A DNA stretch of 64,000 nt from Maniola hyperantus (GCF_902806685.2 NC_048539.1:1748501-1812500), one strand, 5' to 3'; counted from the stretch's first letter, positions 43,814 to 53,671 are shown. Notes: generated by a model not told the origin, from the sequence alone. A program made the numbers and translations.

Positions 43814-46800
43814 CTATAGTCCTGGTGGTAGCATGGTACCAATAGGACTAGCACCTAGCTTACGGGGGCGGCCCCGTTTACGCTTTTCCTGAAGCGGCGC
43901 TTGGATGTGACCAACGAAGGGAGTAAGATCAGACGAGTGGTACTTACCAATAACCTCCTGATCGCTGATTTTCTCCAGCTGGAAAGTAGCAGGACCGCAC
44001 ACCTGGCGCACGCGGTACGGGCCGTCGCGACGCGGCAGTAGTTTCGGCGTTTGCCCTCTGGCAGCGTCGTTGGAGCCGTGGGTCTTCAGCAGGACCAAAT
44101 CACCCTCCTTATACAAAGGCGCCGGCCGTCGCCCATCATCTGCGTACTTCTTTGATTCCGCTTGCGCGCGTTCATGCACATCTCTGGCTTGGGCTAGTAC
44201 ATTAGCCATCTTTTTCAGGTAAGGCGTAAAGCTAGGGACGAAATTGTCTTCTTCTAAAATGGCGCGGACGTCGGTGGTGGCATCGCTAGGAGCTCGGAGT
44301 TCCCGCCCGAAGGTGAGATAAGCAGGTGAGAATCCGGTACTGGCAGTCACAGCTGAGTTCATCGCAAAGCGGATAGCGGCGAGGTGAGTATCCCACGAGG
44401 TGTGATCTCGGCCGACTAATATAGCGAGCTGTGGCTTGAGGTCTCGATTCTTCCTCTCAATTGGGTTACTTTGCGGGTGATAGAGTGGGGTAAGTGCCTG
44501 GGTGACTCCCATGGCGTGGCACGCCTGCTGCATCACGTCACTGATGAATTGGACTCCGTTATCGGAAATCACCCGGCGGCTCGTCCCGTACCTAAAGTAA
44601 ATTTCGTTGATGAGAATTTTAGCACACTCTGCGCTCGTAGCAGCTTTAAGTGCGAACAGCTCGACCCACCGACTACATACATCTTCTACTATAAAGATCC
44701 AGCGATTCCCTTCTTGGGTCTCAGGGAGAGGACCAAACAAGTCGATAGATATGACTTCGAACCTTCTCGCCGTAGCTGGCGTCTGTACTAGGCCAGCTGG
44801 TTTCCGGGTATCCACTTTATATCTCTGACAGGGAACGCATCGCTTGATGTAGTCAGCTACCTGGGCTCTCATACCTGGCCAGTAGTATCTGGCTCTCAGA
44901 CGTTCCAAGGTGCGCTCGACACCAAAGTGACCAGCGGTCGGTGCGTCGTGTAGGTCGGCGAGGGCGCGCGCGCGCTCGTGCTGCGGCACCACGAGGCAGG
45001 GCTGCTCGACGTCCTCGTCGTCGGCTGAGCACCTGTACAGAATGCCGTCTGACATGACGTAGCCTTTGTCGGACCACACTCGCGCTTTAAAGGGATCGTT
45101 CGATTCCATGTCGTCTATAACTTTCTTGACTTCAAGATCTTTCATCTGGTTCTCTCTGATATCTGCTGGGTTTCGCGTGGGCATATCCACGATAGTATAA
45201 CAGAAGTCGCACGCATCATCGTTAGCGCACGATGGACGCGATAGTGCATCGGCGATAACGTTCTTTTTACCTGGTGTATAATTTATCTCAAGATTATACT
45301 CTTGTAGCGACAGCGCCCAGCGTGCTAGACGACCACTCGGCGATTTCAAGCTCATGAGCCATTTCAGCGGTTGGTGGTCGGTCATCACACGTACTGTCGA
45401 TCCTTCTATATATCCTCTAAATTTCTGCACCGCCCATACAACCGCGAGCGCTTCTCTCTCCGTCGTCGTGTAGTTTTTCTCGGCGCTATTGAGTAGGCGG
45501 CTGGCGTATTCGATTGGACGTTCGTCAGGCCCCTCCCCTTGCATCAAAGCAGCCCCGAGGGCGTAGCCACTACTATCAGTGTACAGCGAGTAGGGTTTTG
45601 TGCCATCAGCTTGTCGTAATATAGGTGCAGATGTAAGTTTTACCTTTAACTGTTCGAATGCATCTTGCTGGGGTTGCTCCCATCGCCAGGTGCTGGCCTT
45701 CTTCAGCAGATCCGTCAGCGGTTTGGCTGTAGCAGCAAAGTTAGGGATGAAACGCCGGAACCAACTTGCGGCTTGAATGAAGCTCTTGAGATGCTTAAGA
45801 TTTAGTGGTGGGGTCATGGCTGCGATGGCGGTCACTTTCTGGCAGTCCGTGGACAAGCCGCCTGGCACTATCACATGCCCCAAAAATCTTATGGAGTCTC
45901 TAGCGAAACAGCTTTTCCCTCGATGGACGCGCAGCTTGAACATCCGCAGGCGTTGAAAAACAGCCTCCAGGTCTTCCAGGTGCTTCTCGTATGAGTCTGA
46001 AAGTAAGCACAAATCATCAAGGTAAGCCCATATATTGATATCCTGTAGGTTGGATTTAAAACGGTCCATCAACCTTTGAAAGGTAGCGCCCGAGTTCCTC
46101 AGACCCATCGGCATTCGTTTGAACCTATAAGTCCCTAACGGCGTGACAAACGCAGTCTTATCCCGATCTTCAGGCTGTACTAAAGCCTGAAAGTATCCCG
46201 AGCGAAGGTCAAGAGTTGACATGTAGTTGCTCGCCTTTGCCTCGTGAAGGATATCTTCCATCCGAGGAAGTGGATACCGGTCGGGTTCGGTGACTGAATT
46301 AAGCTTCCTATAGTCTACGCATAAGCGCACTCCTCCATCTTTCTTTCCTACTAAAACAACGTTTGCAGCCCATGGTGATTCGCATTCTTCTATTATGTCC
46401 TGCTCGAGTAACTTTTGCAGCTCCTTTTCTAATATCTCCTTCTTACCTGCAGACATTCTATAGGGTGGTGACGCAATAGGTTGTTGACCCTTCTTCACCT
46501 TAATGCAGTGCATAGCGTACTCGGTAGGCGGGCCATCAGCTGCGAACACGTCGGCATACTTGGACAGCAGCTGATCCAGCTGGGACCTCTGGTCACTAGT
46601 AAGCTTAGTACCCTCTTCATCTCTAAGGTAGACAGACTGATCATTATTTAAAGCGAGAAGTTCATCATTTTGCGATGGTGAGTGGTCATCGTTTTTAGAT
46701 GGTAAGTGGTATGTAACAAAATCATACTTGGTACTCGGAGAGTCACTAAAGTACCAGACTTGTTGAGGCGCATCAACTATTATGCCTGCCTGAGTAATAA

Positions 46801-48166
46801 AGTCAAGGCCGAGTAAAGTTCTAGCATCGGCAGCATCAGGTAGTACCATAAAGGTAATGGGCAAATCGCGGCCTCCCAATTCGAGTTCTGTGTCACCGGT
46901 GAAAATTCTACTCACCCGGCGAGTCCCATCAGCGAGTCTCACTGATCGTTGCGACTCGTAGAACTGCACCCCTGCATCCAGCAGGATGTGATGCAGTCCC
47001 GGGCTGGCGATGCAGTGCGTCGCTCCGGTATCCAGCATGGCGACGCCTGCTCGGCCCGCGGCGCTCACCCGCACCACGGGGCGAGCCGGTGCAGAAGTAG
47101 GTTCGTTGACTTCTGAAAAGCTGTGAAAATCCACTTGTTTATCGCCTGCTTTATTATTGTTACTGGCAGCCCTGCAGGTAGTGCACCGAGATCTCACTAC
47201 CCCTAGCTGGCCACATCCATAACACCGCAACGCACTACTATTGTCGCTCTTAGAGCTTGATTCAGATTTTTCTTTCTCTTTGTCTTTTAACCTACGGCAT
47301 TCTGACACTACATGCCCAAAAATATGACAAAAGCTGCACTTGGGGCGACTTTGCCGTGGTTTAATAGTTACCTTGTCAGCGTGACTCGTACTAGGCAAAC
47401 TTTCCATATTATTATTATGAGAAGAGTTCTTTGAAACAGGTTTACTACTTACGTTTACTAATTCTTCTATGTTTTCTTCGACTTCCCTAGCCCTACGTAA
47501 CAACCCCTCAGTACTTACGCATTCCTCACGCTTCAACCGTTTACGCACGCGTTTATGTAAAAGTCCATAACACATGTCTACTTGGATGTGGTCCTCGAGG
47601 TTGTACGGAAGTTTCGAAAGCATCGCACGAGTGCGCGCGACGAACACGTCGGCACGCTCGCTGTCCTGTTGCTCGGCGGCGAAAACATCACGGAAGATCT
47701 TGTATGGAGCTCGTGGTGCGCCGAACATGCCTCGTAGACACTCTATCGCGGCGGCCCACGTGGTCGTTGTTGCCTTCACGCCTTGCCACCAGACAGCTGC
47801 CTCACCAGTGAGAAGCATGGGTAGGCCTCGCAGAGCGTGTTCATCGGAGACGTTAGTGCAGTCCTTATACACCTCGACTGCATCGATGAAAGCTTCTAGC
47901 ACGTCGGGATCGCGCGGCAAACTCCCCGCGAAGCGAGCCGAACACTTCGCGAACGTCCCGCATGGCGGCGGCGCGGGCGGCGTGCTGATATTTCCACCCG
48001 AGATCCCTCGGATGAGTGCGGCGAGCTGGCTCTCCGTTATCATCAGTGCAGAAGGCGACTCCCGGGTCGCGCTTCCGATGAGATCTTCTACTTCTTGCTC
48101 CCGGTCATCCGGGCTGGCCATCCCTTCGTTTTTCGACTCCGTCCGGGTCTTGCTGCGCGTCGTCAT
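43814..48166 (-). CDS. Gag-Pol polyprotein of Ty3/gypsy element, copy 1
   Basis: A single 1450-residue frame without stop or frameshift, so Gag and Pol are fused. Gag (about 1-340) contains a zinc knuckle C277-x2-C-x4-H-x4-C290. A second knuckle at 315-328 has Val in place of His. The aspartic protease has LDTGAT (D379-T-G). Reverse transcriptase follows, with LDLRSGYFQ (D653) and YLDD (715-718). RNase H shows YTDSSG (862-867) and TDHQPL. The integrase HHCC finger is H1073, H1080, C1110, C1113, and its catalytic triad D1142, D1202, E1237. A GPY motif (1382-1384) and a C-terminal AT-hook-like KRGRPRK (1430-1436) complete it. Domain order PR-RT-RH-IN is that of Ty3/gypsy. All catalytic residues are present; the copy may be functional. 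Confidence 0.95.
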   Translation of the reverse strand: MTTRSKTRTESKNEGMASPDDREQEVEDLIGSATRESPSALMITESQLAALIRGISGGNISTPPAPPPCGTFAKCSARFAGSLPRDPDVLEAFIDAVEVYKDCTNVSDEHALRGLPMLLTGEAAVWWQGVKATTTTWAAAIECLRGMFGAPRAPYKIFRDVFAAEQQDSERADVFVARTRAMLSKLPYNLEDHIQVDMCYGLLHKRVRKRLKREECVSTEGLLRRAREVEENIEELVNVSSKPVSKNSSHNNNMESLPSTSHADKVTIKPRQSRPKCSFCHIFGHVVSECRRLKDKEKEKSESSSKSDNSSALRCYGCGQLGVVRSRCTTCRAASNNNKAGDKQVDFHSFSEVNEPTSAPARPVVRVSAAGRAGVAMLDTGATHCIASPGLHHILLDAGVQFYESQRSVRLADGTRRVSRIFTGDTELELGGRDLPITFMVLPDAADARTLLGLDFITQAGIIVDAPQQVWYFSDSPSTKYDFVTYHLPSKNDDHSPSQNDELLALNNDQSVYLRDEEGTKLTSDQRSQLDQLLSKYADVFAADGPPTEYAMHCIKVKKGQQPIASPPYRMSAGKKEILEKELQKLLEQDIIEECESPWAANVVLVGKKDGGVRLCVDYRKLNSVTEPDRYPLPRMEDILHEAKASNYMSTLDLRSGYFQALVQPEDRDKTAFVTPLGTYRFKRMPMGLRNSGATFQRLMDRFKSNLQDINIWAYLDDLCLLSDSYEKHLEDLEAVFQRLRMFKLRVHRGKSCFARDSIRFLGHVIVPGGLSTDCQKVTAIAAMTPPLNLKHLKSFIQAASWFRRFIPNFAATAKPLTDLLKKASTWRWEQPQQDAFEQLKVKLTSAPILRQADGTKPYSLYTDSSGYALGAALMQGEGPDERPIEYASRLLNSAEKNYTTTEREALAVVWAVQKFRGYIEGSTVRVMTDHQPLKWLMSLKSPSGRLARWALSLQEYNLEINYTPGKKNVIADALSRPSCANDDACDFCYTIVDMPTRNPADIRENQMKDLEVKKVIDDMESNDPFKARVWSDKGYVMSDGILYRCSADDEDVEQPCLVVPQHERARALADLHDAPTAGHFGVERTLERLRARYYWPGMRAQVADYIKRCVPCQRYKVDTRKPAGLVQTPATARRFEVISIDLFGPLPETQEGNRWIFIVEDVCSRWVELFALKAATSAECAKILINEIYFRYGTSRRVISDNGVQFISDVMQQACHAMGVTQALTPLYHPQSNPIERKNRDLKPQLAILVGRDHTSWDTHLAAIRFAMNSAVTASTGFSPAYLTFGRELRAPSDATTDVRAILEEDNFVPSFTPYLKKMANVLAQARDVHERAQAESKKYADDGRRPAPLYKEGDLVLLKTHGSNDAARGQTPKLLPRRDGPYRVRQVCGPATFQLEKISDQEVIGKYHSSDLTPFVGHIQAPLQEKRKRGRPRKLGASPIGTMLPPGL

Positions 48167-48376
48167 CGCGTCGTAGTAGGGTTAGGTAGCGATGTGTCGC
48201 TTCACAATCACCCAAAATGGCCGTTGGCTTCCCAGAAGCGCGACGGACCTCTCGTACGCGATGTAATTAACTCGACGCGATAGGTATCCCCGTTCGTTAC
48301 GTAAAACGTCTATTGAGTTGACCTCACTTTAGCACGGCAGTGTTCATGGATCGTAACAAAATGTCCGTTGACGTTG

Positions 48377-48394
48377 GCCCCACGTTGGGCGCCA
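48377..48394 (-). promoter_or_regulatory. Primer-binding site
   Basis: TGGCGCCCAACGTGGGGC on the minus strand, three bases after the 5' LTR's terminal CA. TGGCGCC is a common start for tRNA-primed sites in LTR elements. The tRNA species is not assigned here. Confidence 0.8.
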
Positions 48395-48396
48395 CT

Positions 48397-48660
48397 ATGA
48401 GCTAATAAAATGCTTGGCTCACATAAAATAAAAGTATATTACAAATAACAATCACTTGAATTACATAGGCACGAGGTAAATAATGTTAACGCGGCAGGGC
48501 TCGTGACGAGCTCGCTGTCTTGCGTGCGTGCACGTTGTCGAACATGGGAGTACTGAGGGGCAGACGGAGGAGCGGGACGCGCCTGCGGCGGTCACGGGGA
48601 AATGCTTGGCGGCACCCCCGCGCCCCACTGTCGCGTACAATGCCTACACGTTGCCTTACA
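48397..48660 (-). repeat. Gypsy copy 1, 5' LTR
   Basis: 264 bp, indistinguishable by eye from the 3' LTR. The leader between its end and the gag-pol ATG (48166) is about 230 bp and holds the primer-binding site. Confidence 0.92.
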
Positions 48661-48867
48661 ATAGTTAGTATTTTCCATTTTCGAAATAAGATAACTATAT
48701 CAAGTGGGGTATCATATGAAAGGGATTCACCTGTGCATTCTAAAACAGATTTTTATTTATTTTTATGCATCATAGTTTTTGAATTGTCGTGCAAAATGTC
48801 GAAAAAAGACGACTGTAGTACGGAACCCTCATTGCGCGAGCCTGACTCGCACTTGACCGGTTTTTTA
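48661..48867 (+). mobile_element. 'G' element, 3' half, forming the exon 4 acceptor
   Basis: Resumes ATAGTTAGTATTTTCC and ends GCACTTGACCGGTTTTTT at 48866. ACAG and exon 4 (48871) follow. The T-run and upstream region of the acceptor are therefore element sequence. Confidence 0.8.
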
Positions 48868-48870
48868 CAG

Positions 48871-49032
48871 ATGTTATGAGAGAATAATTAATGCACCAGT
48901 AGGGAACGTTACTTGTATGGAATTGGAGGAGTTTACAGAACAATTCGTTAACAAAACCATCAAGCACGACGAAATTTTTTACACTACTCCTAATCAAGAG
49001 CTATTTACTCTAGCCCAAATGGAATACTTTGA
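48871..49032 (+). CDS. SLC6-like gene exon 4 (EL2)
   Basis: 162 nt, donor TTTGA|GTAAGT. The AA left from exon 3 plus the first A restores Lys, so the 7.4-kb intron 3 splices cleanly in phase. Encodes CYERIINAPVGNVTC with two cysteines, NVT and NKT sequons, and an acidic stretch ELEEFTEQF, matching the glycosylated, disulfide-bearing second external loop of SLC6. The acceptor's T-run is the end of a G element. Confidence 0.8.
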
Positions 49033-49164
49033 GTAAGTTATGTTCAACCTTTTTGCGTAGTCAACCATTCAGGGCGTTCATGATCCATCCATACCTTACC
49101 AATCGCAACAGTAGGTATGCTTAATAATTATTAAGCCTGTTAATTTAAGTTTAATTATTTTTTT

Positions 49165-49495
49165 TTTTTAATTTAGATACAAGTTAGCCATTGACTGCAA
49201 TCTCACCTGGTGGTAAGTGATGATGCAGTCTAAGATGATAGCGGGCTAACCTGGAAGGGGTATGGCAGTTTTTATTAAACCCATACCCCTTTGGTTTCTA
49301 CACGGCATCGTACCGGAACGCTAAATTGCTTGGCGGCACGGCTTTGCCGGTAGGGTGGTAACTAGCCACGGCCGAAGCCTCCCACCAGACCAGACCAGAA
49401 ATTTAGAAATGATAAAATTCCAAACCCCTGCCAGGAATCGAACCCGGGACCTCCCACTATTAAGCGCTCACCACTGCGTCAGGGAGGTCGTCAAA
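49165..49495 (-). repeat. SINE-3, tRNA-derived (intron 4)
   Basis: Antisense SINE-3 with body TACACGGCATCGTACCGGAA, B-box complement GGAATCGAACCC, and a head with a small deletion (TTAAGCGCTCACCACTGCGT). Confidence 0.85.
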
Positions 49496-49626
49496 TTTAA
49501 TATGACATTCTTACTGATAATCGAAACTGTTTTTATATTAATATACTCGTACCTACCTAATATTACTAAATGATTAACAAAGAAGAATCTAATTTAATTA
49601 TAACAAACTAAATTAATTAGTGCAAT

Positions 49627-49951
49627 CTATATATATAAAATTCGAAGTCCTGACTGACTGACTGGCGTATATATCAACGCACAGCCTAAACCGCTGGTCC
49701 TAGAAACATGAAATTTGGAGGGTGTGTTCTTTGTAAAGAGTAGGTATCCACTAAGAAAGGATTTTTTGGAATTCCATCCCTAAGTGGGTTAAATGGGGGA
49801 TGGAAATTTGTATGAAAGTCCGTCATTTTTTAAGTTATTTGCATGAAAATTGGTATTTGGGTTTTAGGCAACAAATTAAGAAATATGTATTTCAGAATTT
49901 TTGGAAATTCAACCCCCACCTCCATCATCTCTCATCATCCGGGTCAGCTAG
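49627..49951 (+). mobile_element. H1b element (intron 4)
   Basis: Starts TCTATATATATAAAATTCGA with a short CTGA run. The body differs from H1 (CCTAGAAACATGAAATTTGG, TTGCATGAAAATTGGTATTT) and it ends CCGGGTCAGCTAG. A related copy is at 55461. Confidence 0.65.
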
Positions 49952-50014
49952 TCAATAAATAAAATAAAAACGATTTCGATTCAAAATGAATGCCGTATAT
50001 AATACCTGATAAAA

Positions 50015-50460
50015 TTTATATATATAAAAGGATAAAAAAAAAAAATAAAAAAAAAAATAAAAAAAAAAGATTCCGATGAATTGAGAACCTCCTCCTTTTT
50101 TTGAAGTCGGTTAAAAAGGTGACTGACTGATCTATCAACACACAGCTCAAACTACTGGACGGATCACGCTGAAATTCGGTATGCAGATAGCTATTATAAC
50201 GTAGGCGTCCGCTAAGAAAGGATTCTTCAAAATGCAACCCCTAAAGGGGTAAAATAGGGGTTTGAAGTTTGTATGAAAGTCTGTCAGTTTTGAAGTGTCT
50301 ATAAAGAAGTTTTGTAGTTAATATTTTTGCAATTAGCAGTATGACATATTTCATTAAGCTCATGTTAAAATCTCATAGTTAAAGATCAAACCTAAGGGTG
50401 TAAAATAGGGGTTTAAAATTTGTGTAGTCCACGCCGACGAAGTCGCGGGCATAAGCTAGT
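50015..50460 (+). mobile_element. H1 element with nested A-rich insert (intron 4)
   Basis: The TATATATATAAAAGG start is interrupted at about 50034-50117 by an A-rich insert ending GAACCTCCTCCTTTTTTTGAAGTCGGTTAA. H1 resumes with GGTGACTGACTGATC and ends GCCGACGAAGTCGC..CTAG at 50459. The insert carries the GAAGTCGGTT end of the element at 40773. Confidence 0.7.
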
Positions 50461-50469
50461 CTATTATAA

Positions 50470-50886
50470 AATAATGTAACACGTAGCTTGCATGTAATTG
50501 TATAATCATTATATATTTGGCATGTACATATGTATTGTTAATGTACCTAACTTTGCAATGCCCTAACGGGGCTTCATGTAACCATGAAAGCAAATGAATA
50601 AATAAATCTAAATCTAATATGAGATTTTACATCCCTACGTTGATAGATGTAGCTCGGAATGTAATGTCATATAAGCTTATAGAGATTGTATGGGGACCAG
50701 TAGTACCGCGACAGGAATGTGACAGCTGGTGACAGGAAGGAGGAGGAGGAGGAACGTGCTCCCTCGAGATATCACCTTCACGATGTTGCGCCAAACAAAA
50801 AAAAATCCCTGCTGGAGGCCGTACGGAAGGCATTGCAGAAGGGTGTGTCGACCGCTTCTTGAATCTGGTCGAACCAACGTCTCGGG
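50470..50886. other. Intron 4, unassigned
   Basis: AT-rich to about 50625, then a GC-richer block with AGGAGGAGGAGGAGGAACG and CTGCTGGAGGCCGTACGG. Short frames there have no recognisable domain. Confidence 0.4.
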
Positions 50887-51230
50887 CTAATAGCTATCTG
50901 CATGCCAAATTTCAGCCCAATCCGTCCAGTAGTTTCAGCTGTGCGTTGATAGATCAGTCAGTCAGTCACCTTTTCCTTTTATATATTTAGACTAGCTTAT
51001 GCCCGCGACTTCGTCCGCGTGGACTACACAAATTTAAAACCCCTATTTCACCCCCTTAGGGGTTGAATTTCCAAAAATCCTTTCTTAGCGGATGCCTACG
51101 TCATAATAGCTATCTGCATGCCAAATTTCAGCCCAATCCGTCCAGTAGTTTCAGCTGTGCGTTGATAGATCAGTCAGTCAGTCAGTCAGTCAGTCAGTCA
51201 GTCAGTCAGTCACCTTTTCTTTTTATATAT
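50887..51230 (-). mobile_element. Two H1 elements, head-to-tail (intron 4)
   Basis: A truncated copy (50887-50990) is followed by a full copy (50992-51230). The full copy runs CTAG, GCCCGCGACTTCGTCCGCGT, body, a long CAGT run, CACCTTTTCTTTTTATATAT. The second copy ends 33 bp before exon 5. Confidence 0.8.
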
Positions 51231-51263
51231 CGTACTATTTTAGACTCTGATCTCTGATTTCAG

Positions 51264-51393
51264 TTCAATGTTCGTAAAAATATTTTATTGCAAGGAATAC
51301 GGGTATAACTGTCTTCTCTTCGTAATCAATCTTTTAATATGGACCATAGCTGCCGGCCTGTATAATCAACTCTTCAAGACCTATATTTGGAAG
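51264..51393 (+). CDS. SLC6-like gene exon 5 (TM4)
   Basis: Acceptor CTGATTTCAG, 130 nt, donor TGGAAG|GTAAGG. The one-base carry-over gives Asp. Encodes a hydrophobic LLFVINLLIWTIAAGLYNQL, like TM4 of the family (..iiWxxxyxxl..G), then FKTYIWK. The last 61 nt of this exon are the first 61 nt of the 71-bp unit repeated 18 times immediately downstream. Only the first donor leaves the frame open. Confidence 0.8.
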
Positions 51394-52610
51394 GTAAGGA
51401 GTGTTTAATATGGATCATAGCTGCCGGCCTGTATAATCAACTCTTCAAGACCTATATTTGGAAGGTAAGGAGTGTTTAATATGGATCATAGCTGCCGGCC
51501 TGTATAATCAACTCTTCAAGACCTATATTTGGAAGGTAAGGAGTGTTTAATATGGATCATAGCTGCCGGCCTGTATAATCAACTCTTCAAGACCTATATT
51601 TGGAAGGTAAGGAGTGTTTAATATGGATCATAGCTGCCGGCCTGTATAATCAACTCTTCAAGACCTATATTTGGAAGGTAAGGAGTGTTTAATATGGATC
51701 ATAGCTGCCGGCCTGTATAATCAACTCTTCAAGACCTATATTTGGAAGGTAAGGAGTGTTTAATATGGATCATAGCTGCCGGCCTGTATAATCAACTCTT
51801 CAAGACCTATATTTGGAAGGTAAGGAGTGTTTAATATGGACCATAGCTGCCGGCCTGTATAATCAACTCTTCAAGACCTATATTTGGAAGGTAAGGAGTG
51901 TTTAATATGGATCATAGCTGCCGGCCTGTATAATCAACTCTTCAAGACCTATATTTGGAAGGTAAGGAGTGTTTAATATGGATCATAGCTGCCGGCCTGT
52001 ATAATCAACTCTTCAAGACCTATATTTGGAAGGTAAGGAGTGTTTAATATGGATCATAGCTGCCGGCCTGTATAATCAACTCTTCAAGACCTATATTTGG
52101 AAGGTAAGGAGTGTTTAATATGGATCATAGCTGCCGGCCTGTATAATCAACTCTTCAAGACCTATATTTGGAAGGTAAGGAGTGTTTAATATGGATCATA
52201 GCTGCCGGCCTGTATAATCAACTCTTCAAGACCTATATTTGGAAGGTAAGGAGTGTTTAATATGGATCATAGCTGCCGGCCTGTATAATCAACTCTTCAA
52301 GACCTATATTTGGAAGGTAAGGAGTGTTTAATATGGATCATAGCTGCCGGCCTGTATAATCAACTCTTCAAGACCTATATTTGGAAGGTAAGGAGTGTTT
52401 AATATGGATCATAGCTGCCGGCCTGTATAATCAACTCTTCAAGACCTATATTTGGAAGGTAAGGAGTGTTTAATATGGATCATAGCTGCCGGCCTGTATA
52501 ATCAACTCTTCAAGACCTATATTTGGAAGGTAAGGAGTGTTTAATATGGATCATAGCTGCCGGCCTGTATAATCAACTCTTCAAGACCTATATTTGGAAG
52601 GTAAGGAGTC
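51333..52610 (+). repeat. 71-bp tandem array, 18 copies, spanning the exon 5 splice donor
   Basis: Unit starts are every 71 bp (51333, 51404, 51475 and so on). Each unit holds the last 61 nt of exon 5 and the first 10 nt of intron 5, so each has a complete AAG|GTAAGG donor. Copies are identical by eye except one site: copies 1 and 8 have GGACCATAG and the rest GGATCATAG. The final unit differs at its last base. Confidence 0.98.
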
Positions 52611-52654
52611 TTTGGTTCCACAGGTGCAATTAAAGCACCCGTTGTGCCAGATCC

Positions 52655-52890
52655 TTTTTTAGGGTTCCGTACCTCAAAAGGAAAAACGGAATTCTTATAG
52701 GATCACTTTGTTGTCTGCCTGCCTGCCTGCTTGCCTTCCTGAAAGACCAGCAACGCATTGACGGTTCCTCTGGTGGTGAGGAATGTTCATGAGTGGCTGT
52801 AATCACCTAACATCAGGTGACCCGCCTGCCTGCTGGTTTGTAACTATGCCCTCGATGCGCGAGTCTGATTAGCACTTGCTCAGTTTTTTA
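52655..52890 (+). mobile_element. 'G' element with replaced middle (intron 5)
   Basis: Starts TTTTTTAGGGTTCCGTACCT and ends GCTCAGTTTTTTAC. The centre is replaced by unrelated sequence after a TGCC run (GACCAGCAACGCATTGACGG). Confidence 0.55.
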
Positions 52891-52914
52891 CTATCAAAAC
52901 TATTCTTTTTATAG

Positions 52915-53350
52915 GAAACAAGTTGATGCCCGTGATTTCGTCCGCGTGGATTTTGGTTTGTAAAAATCCCGAGGGAACTCTTTAATTTTCCGGGATAAAA
53001 AGTAGCCTATGTCATTCTCCAGGTCTTTAACTAAATCCATGCAAAAAATCACTTCAATCCGTTGCTCCGTTGCGACGTGAACCAACAAACAAACACACTT
53101 TCGTATTTATAACTAGCTGATACCCGCGACTTCGTCCGCGTGGAATTATGTTTTTAAAAATCCCGTGGGAACTCTTTAATTTTCCGGGATAAAAAGTAGC
53201 CTATGTCACTCTCCAGGTCTTTATCTATACCCATACAAAAAATCACGTCAATCCGTTACACCGTTGCGACGTGATTGAAGAACAAACCAACAAACCAACA
53301 AACCAATAAACCAACAAACAAACACACTTTCGCATTTATAATAAGGGTAC
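52915..53350 (-). mobile_element. Two H2 elements, head-to-tail (intron 5)
   Basis: Copies at about 52915-53110 and 53113-53350. Each has the GC-rich terminus (CCGCGACTTCGTCCGCGTGG in the second), TTTTCCGGGATAAAAAGTAG, CTCCAGGTCTTTA and a CAAACAAACACACTTTCG end. The second ends about 60 bp before exon 6. Confidence 0.8.
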
Positions 53351-53410
53351 TGATAAGGGTTACTGATAGTACACAAATTAATTTTAATGATTATAATTTG
53401 GTATTTGCAG

Positions 53411-53545
53411 ATACTACACTATGCTCAGATTGCGTTATTCGTCTTACTATTTTTTATTTTCATTCATTTAGTCGCATGTTATGAGGATAAGGAGATCCAA
53501 TACATAGAGGCTGGGGAGTCTGAATTGCATCGAAGAGTTCTAATG
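53411..53545 (+). CDS. SLC6-like gene exon 6 (TM5)
   Basis: Acceptor GTATTTGCAG, 135 nt, donor CTAATG|GTAGGT, phase 0 at both ends. Encodes ILHYAQIALFVLLFFIFIHL (TM5-like), then a charged external loop with YEDKEIQYIEAGESELHRRV. A second GTAAGC four bases further would shift the frame to an early stop in exon 7, so GTAGGT is preferred. Confidence 0.75.
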
Positions 53546-53671
53546 GTAGGTAAGCACGTTGTCGTCATCAACCGATAGACGTCCACAGCTGGACATAGGT
53601 ATCTTGTAAGAACATTTACACACCACTTTCTTTCTAGATACAGCTGCTTCCTGCGACTCGTTTGATGCTGT

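Larger units (their letters stand above)
43542..48660 (-). mobile_element. Ty3/gypsy LTR retrotransposon, complete (copy 1)
   Basis: A 5119-bp element with 264-bp LTRs at both ends, a primer-binding site, a polypurine tract and one uninterrupted gag-pol frame, all on the minus strand. It interrupts a G element, and ATAGT is present on both sides (43537-43541 and 48661-48665), consistent with a 5-bp target duplication. The LTRs look identical by eye, so the insertion is recent and the element may be active. No env frame is present. It lies antisense in intron 3 of the SLC6-like gene. Confidence 0.93.

Noticed and set aside
43665..43892. Arg-rich frame in the gypsy LTR (also at 48520 and 61696)
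   Set aside because: It lies in the GC-rich LTR, runs past the LTR boundary into different sequence at each site, and has no domain.
47574..48176. Plus-strand 200-codon frame opposite gag
   Set aside because: It is antisense to the intact gag-pol frame and has no recognisable motif, so it is a shadow of codon bias.
51333..52610. Array as a CRISPR-like or satellite centromeric repeat
   Set aside because: There are no spacers between units, and the unit is demonstrably the local exon 5 / intron 5 junction, so it is a tandem duplication of a gene segment.
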